From Deltaproteobacteria bacterium UBA6106 (GTDB taxonomy: Bacteria; Desulfobacterota; Syntrophorhabdia; Syntrophorhabdales; Syntrophorhabdaceae): a DNA stretch of 64,000 bases. The translations under genes were made by a program, and so were the position numbers. The notes beneath the pieces are model-generated. The model made no database searches. It saw only the letters and a program-made list of their open reading frames with translations, and was not told the origin of the DNA. Each line of letters begins with the position of its first letter. The first letter of the stretch is position 1. This document shows, piece after piece, positions 42,405 through 50,721 of this stretch. Location: positions 1 through 64,000 of the forward strand of contig DIWM01000013.1 of assembly GCA_002428485.1 (NCBI GenBank). Direction: 5' to 3'.

Positions 42405-43565
42405 ATGAAGAAGATGGCAGAGACAACTGAATACCTCATACGCAAACGGAAGAATGAAGGCATTCTGTGCTTCCTGCTGTTTTTCCTGTGCTTCATGGCC
42501 GTATTTTTCATCTTCTCAGCGAAGGAAGCTGGTGCTGCCCGTATAAAGGAGCTTGGTTATATCAACGGAGTAAGGTCGAACCAGTTGATCGGGTATGGGC
42601 TGGTTGTGGGGCTGAACGGGACAGGAGACAAATCGAATACCCTCTTTACGTTCCAATCACTGGCCAACCTGCTTGACAAGATGGGCGTCAAGGTGGACCC
42701 GCGCTCAACAAAGGTGAACAACGTAGCGGCGGTCATGGTTACTGCCGACCTCCCTCCGTTCGCTAAGACGGGCAACAAGATAGATGCCGTGATCTCCTCG
42801 ATAGGGGATGCGAAAAGCATAGAAGGGGGCGTTTTGCTCCTCACACAGCTCAAAGGGGCAGACGGCGAGGTCTACGGGATCGGCCAGGGCCCCATAGTGG
42901 TCGGAGGGTTTTCGGCCGGCGGAGCGGGTGCGTCCGTGCAGAAGAACCATCCCACCGTAGGAAGGATCGTGAACGGGGTATCGATCGAGAAAGAGATCTC
43001 TTATGATCATTTAAAAACAGAAACGATCGTTGTCTCGTTGAAGACGCCCGATTTTACAAACGCGAGGAAGATCGTTGACCGCGTTAACGATATTTTTGCG
43101 GGTTCAGCGTATGCAAAAGACGGGGGGACAATAAACATCACGGTCCCGGATGCACTGAAGTCAAACCCGGTAAAGTTCCTCGCCATACTTGAGGGCCTTG
43201 AGATAAAGCCTGATACTATTGCCAGGATAGTCGTTGATGAAAAGACAGGGACTGTGGTCATAGGTGAAAACGTAAGGATATCGACGGTTGCGATCTCCCA
43301 CGGAAATATAAGCGTCCAGATCAAAGAAGACCAGAAAGTAAGCCAGCCCCTGCCGTTTTCGAGCGGCACAACGGTTGCTACGCCTGACACGCAGATGAAG
43401 ATCGAGGAAGAAAAGGGCCGCTTCATGGTCATGGAAGGCGGCATTTCGATAAGGGAACTGGTGAACGCGTTGAACGCGATCGGCGTATCCACCAGGGATG
43501 TTATAATAATACTGCAGACAATAAAGGCAGCCGGCGCTTTGCACGCCGATCTGGAGGTAATTTAA
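42405..43565 (+). CDS. flgI: Flagellar P-ring protein FlgI
   Basis: Periplasmic ring in the peptidoglycan layer. Signal peptide with a long core (FLLFFLCFMAVFFIFS) and probable cleavage after AGA, then IKELGYINGVRSNQLIGYG and LVVGLNGTGDKS, both highly conserved. I start at ATG 42405, which has GGAAGG eight bases upstream, instead of a GTG three codons earlier. 386 residues. Confidence 0.96.
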   Translation: MKKMAETTEYLIRKRKNEGILCFLLFFLCFMAVFFIFSAKEAGAARIKELGYINGVRSNQLIGYGLVVGLNGTGDKSNTLFTFQSLANLLDKMGVKVDPRSTKVNNVAAVMVTADLPPFAKTGNKIDAVISSIGDAKSIEGGVLLLTQLKGADGEVYGIGQGPIVVGGFSAGGAGASVQKNHPTVGRIVNGVSIEKEISYDHLKTETIVVSLKTPDFTNARKIVDRVNDIFAGSAYAKDGGTINITVPDALKSNPVKFLAILEGLEIKPDTIARIVVDEKTGTVVIGENVRISTVAISHGNISVQIKEDQKVSQPLPFSSGTTVATPDTQMKIEEEKGRFMVMEGGISIRELVNALNAIGVSTRDVIIILQTIKAAGALHADLEVI

Positions 43566-43580
43566 AGGTATGGTGAATAA

Positions 43581-43898
43581 GTGAGCGACGCATTGAAGAC
43601 AATAGCTGCAGACAGGTTGATCCTTAACGATCCGGCGACAGGCCTTACAAACCTCAGGCAGAAAATGGATAAAGCGGAAAAGGCAAAGGTTTGTGAAAAT
43701 TTTGAGTCATTTATGATATTCGTTATGTTGAAGAACCTTGAGAAAACGGCACAGATTGAAAAAAAGGAATCCCCGGAGCAGACTTACATGTCTTTCGCGT
43801 ATGAGAAGGTGGGCGATTACCTTGCAAAGAAAGGGATCGGCATCAAGGAGATGCTGATGAGGTATGCCGACAGGGAAAATGCTAAAGTTTTTAAGTAA
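43581..43898 (+). CDS. flgJ: Rod-binding protein FlgJ, N-terminal domain only
   Basis: Rod cap/scaffold protein. The 105 residues match the N-terminal rod-binding domain of FlgJ (ENFESFMIFVMLKNLEKTAQ; AYEKVGDYLAKKGIGIKEM). The muramidase domain found in enterobacterial FlgJ is absent, as in many other lineages, so another enzyme must open the wall for the rod. GTG start. The flgM sigma-28 promoter overlaps its 3' end. Confidence 0.92.
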   Translation: MSDALKTIAADRLILNDPATGLTNLRQKMDKAEKAKVCENFESFMIFVMLKNLEKTAQIEKKESPEQTYMSFAYEKVGDYLAKKGIGIKEMLMRYADRENAKVFK

Positions 43899-43909
43899 AA
43901 TGACGATAA
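43883..43909 (+). promoter_or_regulatory. Sigma-28 promoter of flgM
   Basis: TAAAGTTT (43883-43890), 11-bp spacer, GACGATAA (43902-43909), overlapping the end of flgJ. One mismatch. It gives flgM a late promoter in addition to read-through from flgF. Confidence 0.85.
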
Positions 43910-43937
43910 TCAGGGTACGTGAAAGAGGAGGTGCTCT

Positions 43938-44243
43938 ATGAAGATAGAGAATGATAAGAAGTCACTTTTACTTGATAACCTCGTTAATGCCGGACAGGTA
44001 AAGCGCCAGAAAGACCCCGGTATCGCAAAAAAGGGAAATGAAGAGTCCCTTGACAGGGTAGAGCTGTCCACGAGGAATCAAGAGGTAGAGAAACTGAAGG
44101 AAAGGGTGAAGGCGGCTCCGGCGATCAACCAGGAAAAGATAAATGCCATTAAGGATGCTATCAAAAATGAGACCTACAATATCAGGGGAGAACTCGTGGC
44201 CAGGGATATCGTAAAAAGCAATATCCTTGACGAGATATTATGA
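43938..44243 (+). CDS. flgM: Anti-sigma-28 factor FlgM
   Basis: Holds FliA inactive until secreted through the finished hook. The 101 residues have a disordered N-terminal half and the FlgM helical motif in the C-terminal half (VELSTRNQEVEKLKERVKAA; INAIKDAIKNETYNIRGELV, ending VKSNILDEIL). GAGGAGG precedes the ATG. Expression from sigma-28 gives the usual feedback loop. Confidence 0.93.
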   Translation: MKIENDKKSLLLDNLVNAGQVKRQKDPGIAKKGNEESLDRVELSTRNQEVEKLKERVKAAPAINQEKINAIKDAIKNETYNIRGELVARDIVKSNILDEIL

Positions 44244-44244
44244 C

Positions 44245-44670
44245 ATGGATAGCCGTATTGTGCTGGAAATAATGAAGAAAGAGGTCAAAACCCTGAAGGA
44301 TTTCCAGAAGATACTTCAGGAGGAAAGGGATGCCATCATCTCCTTTTCGCTGGAAGGCATCATACAGGAGAACAACAGGAAAGAGGAGCTGATCCGGCGG
44401 ATGGAATACCTTAAGGCTGAAAAAGAAAAGATCATATCAGCGTCTGACCAGGAAAGCCTGAAGCAAAGCGAGAACTGGCAATCCCTTTCACGGGACATGG
44501 AGCGCACCATGGAAGAGGTTAGAATGGCAATGGAAAAGAATATGAAGCTCCTGTCTTTCTCGATAGATCATGTCAGGTCGTCAATAGAGCATATCGTCGG
44601 TTTTATCAATAACACCGGCTATGGCAGGAAGATGGAGCAGATGCCGCTTTTGATATCGAAGGTCATGTAA
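44245..44670 (+). CDS. flgN: Flagellar export chaperone FlgN
   Basis: Chaperone for FlgK and FlgL. 141 residues, almost wholly helical, matching the FlgN family in size and pattern (LKDFQKILQEERDAIISFSL; EENNRKEELIRRMEYLKAE). The ATG lies one base after the flgM stop; an in-frame TTG six codons earlier is possible. Its stop overlaps the start of flgK, its client. Confidence 0.88.
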   Translation: MDSRIVLEIMKKEVKTLKDFQKILQEERDAIISFSLEGIIQENNRKEELIRRMEYLKAEKEKIISASDQESLKQSENWQSLSRDMERTMEEVRMAMEKNMKLLSFSIDHVRSSIEHIVGFINNTGYGRKMEQMPLLISKVM

Positions 44671-46064
44671 TGAGCATTTCATCAATAATGAACATTGCAA
44701 AGAACGCCCTTTTTGCAACGCAGACGGCTATACAGGTAACTTCCCACAATATATCCAATGTCAATACGAAGGGTTACGCCCGGCAGGAGGCTGTCCTGAA
44801 TGAAGCAACGCCGCTTCCGACAGAGATAGGCCTTCTCGGCAACGGCGTAGTTGCGAGCAGGGTCATCAGGTATTATGACAAATACCTTGAAAAGCAGATC
44901 ATGGGTCAAAACATGGACCTTGAACAGCAGGTGGTCTACCAGAAGTATTTTGAGAGGATCGAGGGCGTACTGAATGAAGACAATACGAAGCTGACGAAGA
45001 ATATCGTCGATTTTTTCAATCAATGGCAGGAGTTGTCCGTTGACCCTCAAAGCGTTGCTGTCCGGGAGGGCATCGTTGCCGCAGGAAAGAACCTTTCTTC
45101 TTCAATCCGCAATATCTATACATCGCTGAAGAACCTGCAGATAGAGCTCGACAGCGGCCTCAATGAAGAGGTTACGGAGATAAACGGGATCCTTTCCTCC
45201 ATCGCCTCGTTGAACGGAAGGATCTTTGAGGGCGGCATAGGCGGGAGCGAAGCGAACGATTATATCGACCAGAGAAACGAACTCCTCAAGGAGCTCTCGG
45301 GAAAGATGGATGTCACAACATTCGAGGATCAGTATGGAAGAACCACCGTCCTGACATCAAAAGGAAAGGCGCTTGTCGACGGAGAGAGATGCTGGCAGCT
45401 TGAAACTACGAAAAACGAGGATACAGGCTTCTGGAACGTATCGTGGAAAGACTCATCGGGAAATCTTACCGATATTACGGATTATATTCAAGGCGGAACG
45501 CTGCGGGGCCTGATAGAGATGCGCGATGAATATGCCGTTGATTTTATCAATGACATCAACGACCTTGCCCAGGGCCTGATAGAACATGTCAACAATATCC
45601 ACGCTACCGGCGTTGACCTCTACGGCGACAGCGGCATACATTTTTTCAGCAACATCAACGCCGATTACGCAAAAGATATCGACCTTTCCGCTGATATCAA
45701 GTCTGATTCCAAGCATATATCAGCCTTTTCAGACCCTGCAAATCCCACCGATAATGATATTGCCCTCCTGATTGGGGCGCTTGTTGATGAAAAGATCTTT
45801 GACGGCGGAAATGCAACGGCCGTGAACTACACGGCATCCCTCGTGAACAAAGTGGGCCAGTTGACAAAAGGCGCAAAGGACATGGCCCAGTATGATGAGG
45901 ACACGATGTCGATCCTTGAGAAGCAGCGGGAAGAGGTTTCCGGCGTATCCATCGATGAAGAGATGGCAAACCTCATAAAATTCCAGTATGCCTACCAGGC
46001 AGCGGCAAGGCTCATCAGCGTTGCAGATGAGATGTTCCAGAGCATTCTCGGGATAGTGAAATGA
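44670..46064 (+). CDS. flgK: Hook-filament junction protein FlgK
   Basis: First hook-filament junction protein (HAP1). N-terminal signature SHNISNVNTKGYARQEAVLN at about 25-44, and the C-terminal EMANLIKFQYAYQAAARLIS signature. 464 residues, without large insertions. TAATG overlap with flgN and four-base overlap with flgL. Confidence 0.96.
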   Translation: MSISSIMNIAKNALFATQTAIQVTSHNISNVNTKGYARQEAVLNEATPLPTEIGLLGNGVVASRVIRYYDKYLEKQIMGQNMDLEQQVVYQKYFERIEGVLNEDNTKLTKNIVDFFNQWQELSVDPQSVAVREGIVAAGKNLSSSIRNIYTSLKNLQIELDSGLNEEVTEINGILSSIASLNGRIFEGGIGGSEANDYIDQRNELLKELSGKMDVTTFEDQYGRTTVLTSKGKALVDGERCWQLETTKNEDTGFWNVSWKDSSGNLTDITDYIQGGTLRGLIEMRDEYAVDFINDINDLAQGLIEHVNNIHATGVDLYGDSGIHFFSNINADYAKDIDLSADIKSDSKHISAFSDPANPTDNDIALLIGALVDEKIFDGGNATAVNYTASLVNKVGQLTKGAKDMAQYDEDTMSILEKQREEVSGVSIDEEMANLIKFQYAYQAAARLISVADEMFQSILGIVK

Positions 46065-46948
46065 GAGTTACCGATAAGCTGAGATACGATCTTTTTAAAA
46101 ATAACCTCGCCGACCTGAAAGAAAGGCTTGATAAGACCCAGAACATCATAGCGTCAGGCAAAAAGATCATGGTCCCCTCCGACGACCCTGTGATAATATC
46201 GAGGGCCGTCGAGCTGGAAGCGCAGAAGAACCAGAATAACCAGTTCAGCAGGAACCTGGGGCAGCTCAAGACCTTGAGCGGCTTCTACGATACTTCCCTG
46301 ACAAAGATGCAGGAGCTGCTGACGAGGGCCAAAGAGCTGGCAGTATCGCAGTCTTCAGACAATATGAGCGGCTCAACGAGGCTCGCCGCCAGCGAAGAGG
46401 TGAAGGGCATCATAGAACAGCTTGTCTCTATCGGGAATACAAAGGTAGGCAATACCTATGTCTTCGGAGGCCAGCGGGCAAACAGCATTCCTTTCTCTCT
46501 CGATGCGGATTATAACGTTACTTTTAACGGCACTGCCGGCGTGCCTTCCGTGTACGTTGACAATACTACCAAAGAGAACGCGGGAATCTCAGGGCAGAAA
46601 GTCTTCAATTCAGACACCGATATCTTTTCTTCGCTTAAGGCCTTTAAGGAGGCCCTCGAAACAAATGACATTACAGGGATCCAAGGCGCGATGGATGACA
46701 TCGATGGTGCGCTTGATCTGACAGAAAATAACCTGGCATACGTAGGAACATATATGAAAAGGATCGAGGACCTGCTCGGGGACAACGAGATCAAAAACTA
46801 CAACCTCACAGAGACAGTATCGGCAATGGTCGAAGCGGATATTACCCAGGCGATTGCCGATTTCAATACCCTTACGACGACATACCAGGGGTTGCTCTAC
46901 AGCATGGCAAAGGTGCAGGAGCTGTCCATAATGAACTACCTGAAATAA
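46061..46948 (+). CDS. flgL: Hook-filament junction protein FlgL
   Basis: Second junction protein (HAP3), flagellin-related. N-terminal D0/D1 pattern (DKTQNIIASGKKIMVPSDDP; QLKTLSGFYDTSLTKMQELL) and a C-terminal helix ending QELSIMNYLK. The 295-residue length is normal. Followed after eight bases by csrA. Confidence 0.95.
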   Translation: MRVTDKLRYDLFKNNLADLKERLDKTQNIIASGKKIMVPSDDPVIISRAVELEAQKNQNNQFSRNLGQLKTLSGFYDTSLTKMQELLTRAKELAVSQSSDNMSGSTRLAASEEVKGIIEQLVSIGNTKVGNTYVFGGQRANSIPFSLDADYNVTFNGTAGVPSVYVDNTTKENAGISGQKVFNSDTDIFSSLKAFKEALETNDITGIQGAMDDIDGALDLTENNLAYVGTYMKRIEDLLGDNEIKNYNLTETVSAMVEADITQAIADFNTLTTTYQGLLYSMAKVQELSIMNYLK

Positions 46949-46956
46949 GGGGATGA

Positions 46957-47193
46957 ATGCTCGTTCTTTCGAGAAAGAAGAATGAAGGGATCCTGATCAA
47001 AGGAGAAGACGGCGACATACGGATCGTTGTCATTGAAGCAGACAAGGGGAAGGTCCGGCTGGGGATAGAGGCGCCCAGGGGATGTACGATCCTGAGAGAG
47101 GAGCTCCTCACAGAGATAAAAGAGGCGAACAGGGAATCTGTCCTTCACAGCCTGGAAAAAATAAAGAAATTACTGGATGGGAGAAATGGGTGA
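46957..47193 (+). CDS. csrA: Translational regulator CsrA
   Basis: RNA-binding dimer that blocks translation by covering GGA motifs at ribosome sites. N-terminal signature MLVLSRKKNEGILI, beta core, and C-terminal helix extended to 78 residues, a length seen in CsrA proteins that are controlled by FliW. Adjacent to fliW and flagellin; two matching RNA sites lie in the flagellin leader. Confidence 0.96.
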   Translation: MLVLSRKKNEGILIKGEDGDIRIVVIEADKGKVRLGIEAPRGCTILREELLTEIKEANRESVLHSLEKIKKLLDGRNG

Positions 47194-47578
47194 TATCGCA
47201 TTGAAAGGCACAATAATCGGGTTTGAGGATTGCGAGAACTATCTCCTTCAGGATGCCTTCGGCGAATCATCGCCTTTCCGTTCCCTTGTATGTGCCGACG
47301 CGCCGGTGTCTTTCGTGGTGGTAAATCCCTTTTATATCGTGGAGGACTATACCTTCGAGGTCGAGGATGCCGTGATGAATGGGCTTGGCCTTGCCGAAAG
47401 ATCCCCCGGCGACATTGCCGTGATGTGCATTGTAAGGCCAGGTGAAAAGGCGCTTGCCGTCAATCTCAGGTCCCCACTTGTGATCAATACGGAAAAGGGA
47501 GTTTTTGTGCAGACCGTCCTTCAGAGCGAGGCGTATGGTGTTGCAGTCCCCTTTACGGCAAAGAGGGGAGGAGAATAG
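47177..47578 (+). CDS. fliW: Flagellar assembly factor FliW, CsrA antagonist
   Basis: Binds flagellin and CsrA in turn, linking flagellin synthesis to export. The 133 residues have FliW features (IIGFEDCENYLL; FVVVNPFYIVEDYTFEVED; VMCIVRPGEKALAVNLRSPL; TEKGVFVQTVL). The N-terminal strand is shorter than in most family members. Two ATGs, codons 1 and 4, are possible. It overlaps csrA by 17 bp. Confidence 0.92.
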   Translation: MGEMGDIALKGTIIGFEDCENYLLQDAFGESSPFRSLVCADAPVSFVVVNPFYIVEDYTFEVEDAVMNGLGLAERSPGDIAVMCIVRPGEKALAVNLRSPLVINTEKGVFVQTVLQSEAYGVAVPFTAKRGGE

Positions 47579-47579
47579 C

Positions 47580-49052
47580 ATGTTAAAAGAACCTTCCATC
47601 TCGGTGTGCATGATCGTAAAAAATGAAGAGAAAAACCTTCCGTCGCTTCTTGCATCCATCAATGGGTTTGCCGACGAGGTCATCGTCGTCGATACAGGTT
47701 CATCCGATAAAACGGTCGGGATAGCGGAGCGATCGGGGGCAAAGGTCTGCAGCTTTGAATGGTGCGACGATTTTTCCGCTGCCCGCAATGAATCGATCCG
47801 CCACGCAACAAAGGACTATATCCTCTGGCTTGACGCGGACGATGTGCTGGAGAAAGAATACCACGGCGTCATTAAAGACCATTTAAGGACGAACCCCGGG
47901 AAGGCGGTCTTCCTGAAGCTCGTCAACATAGAAGACGACAGCATTTCAGAGGCGGTGCAGCTCCGGATATTCCCCAACATCAAGGGACTGCAGTTCGCCG
48001 GAAGGGTCCACGAGCAGATAGCGATCGCATTGAAGAAAAGGAATATCCCCACAACCCTGTGCGGTGCGAAGGTAAAGCACTACGGATATTGCGAAAAGGA
48101 GATCCTCAGGGAAAAGCTTGAGCGGAACAAAAGGATCCACGAGATTGAGATCGCAGAGGACCCCGATAATTTTTACGCCCTTTTTTTCCTGGGGCGAACG
48201 CTCAAAGGGCTTGAGGAGAGAGATCGTTCCCTGGTATGTCTAAAGAGAGTGCTTGACCTCTGCGTAAGATATGATGACCCTGACGTGATGGCTGTCGCGA
48301 TGCTCGATGCAGCCGTTATTCTGTGCGAGCAAGGCAGGGAGCAGGAGGCGGTGTCGCTTCTCGAAAAACACCTGTCCATGTTCCGCAGCTCAAACCTAAT
48401 TGCATTCACACTCGGAGAGCTTTACTTTAAATTGAAGAGGTACGAAGAGTCATACGATCTTTTGATGCCGATCCGGAACGCTGAATTCAACAATGAGATC
48501 GTACCCGTTAACGTCCGGACGACAAGACAAAGCCTTTTCAGATACCTTGGGGTATCAGCGCTCTTTGTGCATGATTACCCGACGGCAGAGCATTGTTTCA
48601 GAGAGATCCTTGCCGTCAGCCCTGAGAATGACGAGGCCTACCACTACCTGTCTCTGACAATGGAGAAGAAAGGCGATATCGAAGCTGCTATTGCCTCCTG
48701 CCGTGACGGGCTTAAATATTCTGGAGAGGACCCTTATCTGCGGAAAAGGATATTTATCCTGAGCATAAGGGGAGATGACCTGGAAGGCGCCCTCGTGGAG
48801 CACGAAAGGCTTAATGGCCACGCCGCAGACGTCGATGTTCTGGCAGGCATGTTCCTCATCGGGTGCAGGTCCCTCAATATGGCAGACATCAACGATTATT
48901 ATCACCAGATCCAATCGTCCATGTCTTTGATGCCGCAGGATTTCCCCGATGGCCTTGACACGGTCAAGGAGCGCTTCGTTGCCCTTGGGGAATGCCAGGC
49001 ACGGGAAATCTTTGAGTCAGCGATCTCCCACCTTCTGACGATCAACGCGTAA
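47580..49052 (+). CDS. Family-2 glycosyltransferase with TPR repeats
   Basis: N-terminal GT-A domain at about 5-200 (ISVCMIVKNEEKNLPSLLAS, VVDTGSSDKT, with the DXD-like metal site WLDADD at 83-88), followed by TPR-type helical repeats from about 205 to 480. Such TPR-linked transferases often modify proteins. Encoded after fliW and immediately before flagellin, so flagellin is the likely acceptor; this is inference from context. I start at ATG 47580, with GGGGAGGAG upstream, not at the frame opening inside fliW. 490 residues. Confidence 0.88.
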   Translation: MLKEPSISVCMIVKNEEKNLPSLLASINGFADEVIVVDTGSSDKTVGIAERSGAKVCSFEWCDDFSAARNESIRHATKDYILWLDADDVLEKEYHGVIKDHLRTNPGKAVFLKLVNIEDDSISEAVQLRIFPNIKGLQFAGRVHEQIAIALKKRNIPTTLCGAKVKHYGYCEKEILREKLERNKRIHEIEIAEDPDNFYALFFLGRTLKGLEERDRSLVCLKRVLDLCVRYDDPDVMAVAMLDAAVILCEQGREQEAVSLLEKHLSMFRSSNLIAFTLGELYFKLKRYEESYDLLMPIRNAEFNNEIVPVNVRTTRQSLFRYLGVSALFVHDYPTAEHCFREILAVSPENDEAYHYLSLTMEKKGDIEAAIASCRDGLKYSGEDPYLRKRIFILSIRGDDLEGALVEHERLNGHAADVDVLAGMFLIGCRSLNMADINDYYHQIQSSMSLMPQDFPDGLDTVKERFVALGECQAREIFESAISHLLTINA

Positions 49053-49077
49053 TATTACATCTTCATACAATCGACGC

Positions 49078-49104
49078 TTAAGATTTTAGAGGACCTGCCG
49101 ATAA
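49078..49104 (+). promoter_or_regulatory. Sigma-28 promoter of flagellin
   Basis: TTAAGATT (49078-49085), 11-bp spacer, GCCGATAA (49097-49104). The -10 element is a perfect consensus. Predicted leader about 85 nt. Confidence 0.93.
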
Positions 49105-49119
49105 TTGGTGTATGGGAAC

Positions 49120-49129
49120 GAAGGGAGGT
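49120..49129 (+). promoter_or_regulatory. Candidate upstream CsrA site in the flagellin leader
   Basis: GAAGGGAGGT matches the CsrA core ACANGGANGU at six of its eight fixed positions, including GGA and GU. It would lie a few bases into the transcript. Confidence 0.5.
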
Positions 49130-49181
49130 GCAAAATACATAGTATCCCAAAAAAAAGGCATGAAGCCAAAAAAAACAAAAA

Positions 49182-49191
49182 ACATGGAGGT
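49182..49191 (+). promoter_or_regulatory. CsrA site overlapping the flagellin ribosome site
   Basis: ACATGGAGGT matches ACANGGANGU at every fixed position and includes the GGAGG Shine-Dalgarno sequence seven bases before the ATG. CsrA binding here would block initiation. Confidence 0.7.
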
Positions 49192-49196
49192 TCAAT

Positions 49197-50312
49197 ATGG
49201 CTTTTAGGATTGCAACAAACGTATCGGCATTAAACACACAGAGATGGCTGGGCGTGGCAAACGCCGGCATGTCAAAATCCCTCGAGAGATTATCAAGCGG
49301 CTACAAGATCAATAAGGCATCCGACGACGCGGCAGGCGTGGCTATTTCCACAAAATTGAACGCAAAATATGTGAGCCTGGCAAAGGCGATCGATAACGGC
49401 AACCAGGGTCTCGCCATGCTGCAGACCGCAGAGGGAGGCATCGAGCAGATATCCAACATCCTGATCAGGCTTAAAGAGCTGGCAACCCAGTCCGCATCAG
49501 GCAACACTACTGACAGGACCGCTCTGGATGAGGAAAGATCAAACCTCGAAACAGAGATCTCCAAAATTGCATCGAACACAAAATTCGGCTCCACAGCATT
49601 GCTTGCAGGATCGAACACTGTTTCGGCATACGGCTCATCGATCTCAGCTACATATGGCGTAACGAACATTGACGTTACCGGCGCTGCCCTTACGGGAACG
49701 ACAAACTTCACACTTACCGTGGCCTCAGGCGCTACCACAACGCTGACCCTCACCGACGGGTCTACCACGCAGGTCGTTGCTGTCACGAAACCATCGGATC
49801 TCAATACGGCAACAGCGAACTTCACTGACCTTGGCGTCAAGGTAACGGTCAATGCAGCCGTAGCTTCTATTTCTACCGGAAACAGCTTCTCGGTTACCGT
49901 TGGCTCATCTTCCTTCACCTACCAGGTGGGCGACGAAAACCAGACATACAACAGGATCAGCGCAAGCATCAAGAACTTCGCCTACAATTCAAGCGCCGTC
50001 CTCAACTTAAGCGGCGATCTGTCTACGGCGGCAAAAGCGCAGACTTACCTTGATACCGTCGATACAGCTATCGGCAACCTCACGACCGAAAGAGGCAAGA
50101 TCGGCGCCGCGATGAACCAGATCGGCTACCATGTGGCAAACCTCGAGTCCATGTACGAAAACACAAGGGCTGCCAATGCGACCATCAAGGATGCCGACTT
50201 CGCCCTGGAGATGTCAGAATTTACAAAGTTCCAGGTCATAAGCCAGTCAGGCATAGCAATGCTTGCGCAGGCGAACCAGGTTCCACAGCTCGTGCTGTCA
50301 CTATTGAAATAA
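49197..50312 (+). CDS. fliC: Flagellin (filament subunit)
   Basis: Major filament protein, 371 residues. Conserved N-terminal D0/D1 (RIATNVSALNTQRWLGVANA; LERLSSGYKINKASDDAAGV) and C-terminal D1/D0 (TIKDADFALEMSEFTKFQVI, ending QVPQLVLSLLK). The exposed middle, about 145-270, is short and rich in Ser, Thr and Ala, giving many possible O-glycosylation sites. Single copy in the window, under sigma-28 and probably CsrA control, and flanked by glycosyltransferase genes. Confidence 0.97.
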   Translation: MAFRIATNVSALNTQRWLGVANAGMSKSLERLSSGYKINKASDDAAGVAISTKLNAKYVSLAKAIDNGNQGLAMLQTAEGGIEQISNILIRLKELATQSASGNTTDRTALDEERSNLETEISKIASNTKFGSTALLAGSNTVSAYGSSISATYGVTNIDVTGAALTGTTNFTLTVASGATTTLTLTDGSTTQVVAVTKPSDLNTATANFTDLGVKVTVNAAVASISTGNSFSVTVGSSSFTYQVGDENQTYNRISASIKNFAYNSSAVLNLSGDLSTAAKAQTYLDTVDTAIGNLTTERGKIGAAMNQIGYHVANLESMYENTRAANATIKDADFALEMSEFTKFQVISQSGIAMLAQANQVPQLVLSLLK

Positions 50313-50320
50313 TGGATCAC

Positions 50321-50350
50321 ATCGCCCCCTTCCGGAAGGGAGGGGGCGAT
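50321..50350 (+). other. Stem-loop after flagellin
   Basis: ATCGCCCCC (50321-50329) pairs perfectly with GGGGGCGAT (50342-50350) around a 12-base loop. No U-tract follows, so it may stabilise the flagellin 3' end or attenuate read-through into flaG rather than terminate fully. Confidence 0.65.
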
Positions 50351-50368
50351 GCCCCATAGGGACCGGCT

Positions 50369-50719
50369 ATGGAGATAGGAGCTTTAAAAGAGGCGATCAA
50401 CAAGGCATTTGTTAAAGTCAGCCTTCCTGAAAAGAAGGTTGAGCTGAAAAGGCCTGTGGTTTCCCATATCAAAAAACCGGAAGTACGCCAGGAGCAGGTG
50501 AGCGAAGAGATACGGAAGGCTGTCGAGAAGATGACGCGGGAGCTTGAAACGTCAAAGCAGCTCAGGATGTATTATGACGACGATGTCAAAAAGGTGGTCG
50601 TTTCGGTGATGGAAGAGGGCTCGCAAAGGGTCATCCGCCAGATCCCTTCTGCCGAATTTTTAAGCTTTATAAAGAAGTTTACCCAATACCTTGGCATGAT
50701 ATTTGAAAGGAATATATAA
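50369..50719 (+). CDS. flaG: FlaG-family flagellar protein
   Basis: Small filament-related protein, 116 residues, with the FlaG domain in the C-terminal half (LRMYYDDDVKKVVVSVMEEG, then VIRQIPSAEFLSFIKKF). N-terminal part is charged and probably disordered. FlaG affects filament length in several bacteria. Sits between fliC and fliD, two bases before fliD. Confidence 0.9.
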   Translation: MEIGALKEAINKAFVKVSLPEKKVELKRPVVSHIKKPEVRQEQVSEEIRKAVEKMTRELETSKQLRMYYDDDVKKVVVSVMEEGSQRVIRQIPSAEFLSFIKKFTQYLGMIFERNI

Positions 50720-50721
50720 AT

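Noticed and set aside
46060..46080. Sigma-28 -10 element ACCGATAA at the flgL start
   Set aside because: No TAAA-type -35 at the 11-bp spacing; it is coding sequence.
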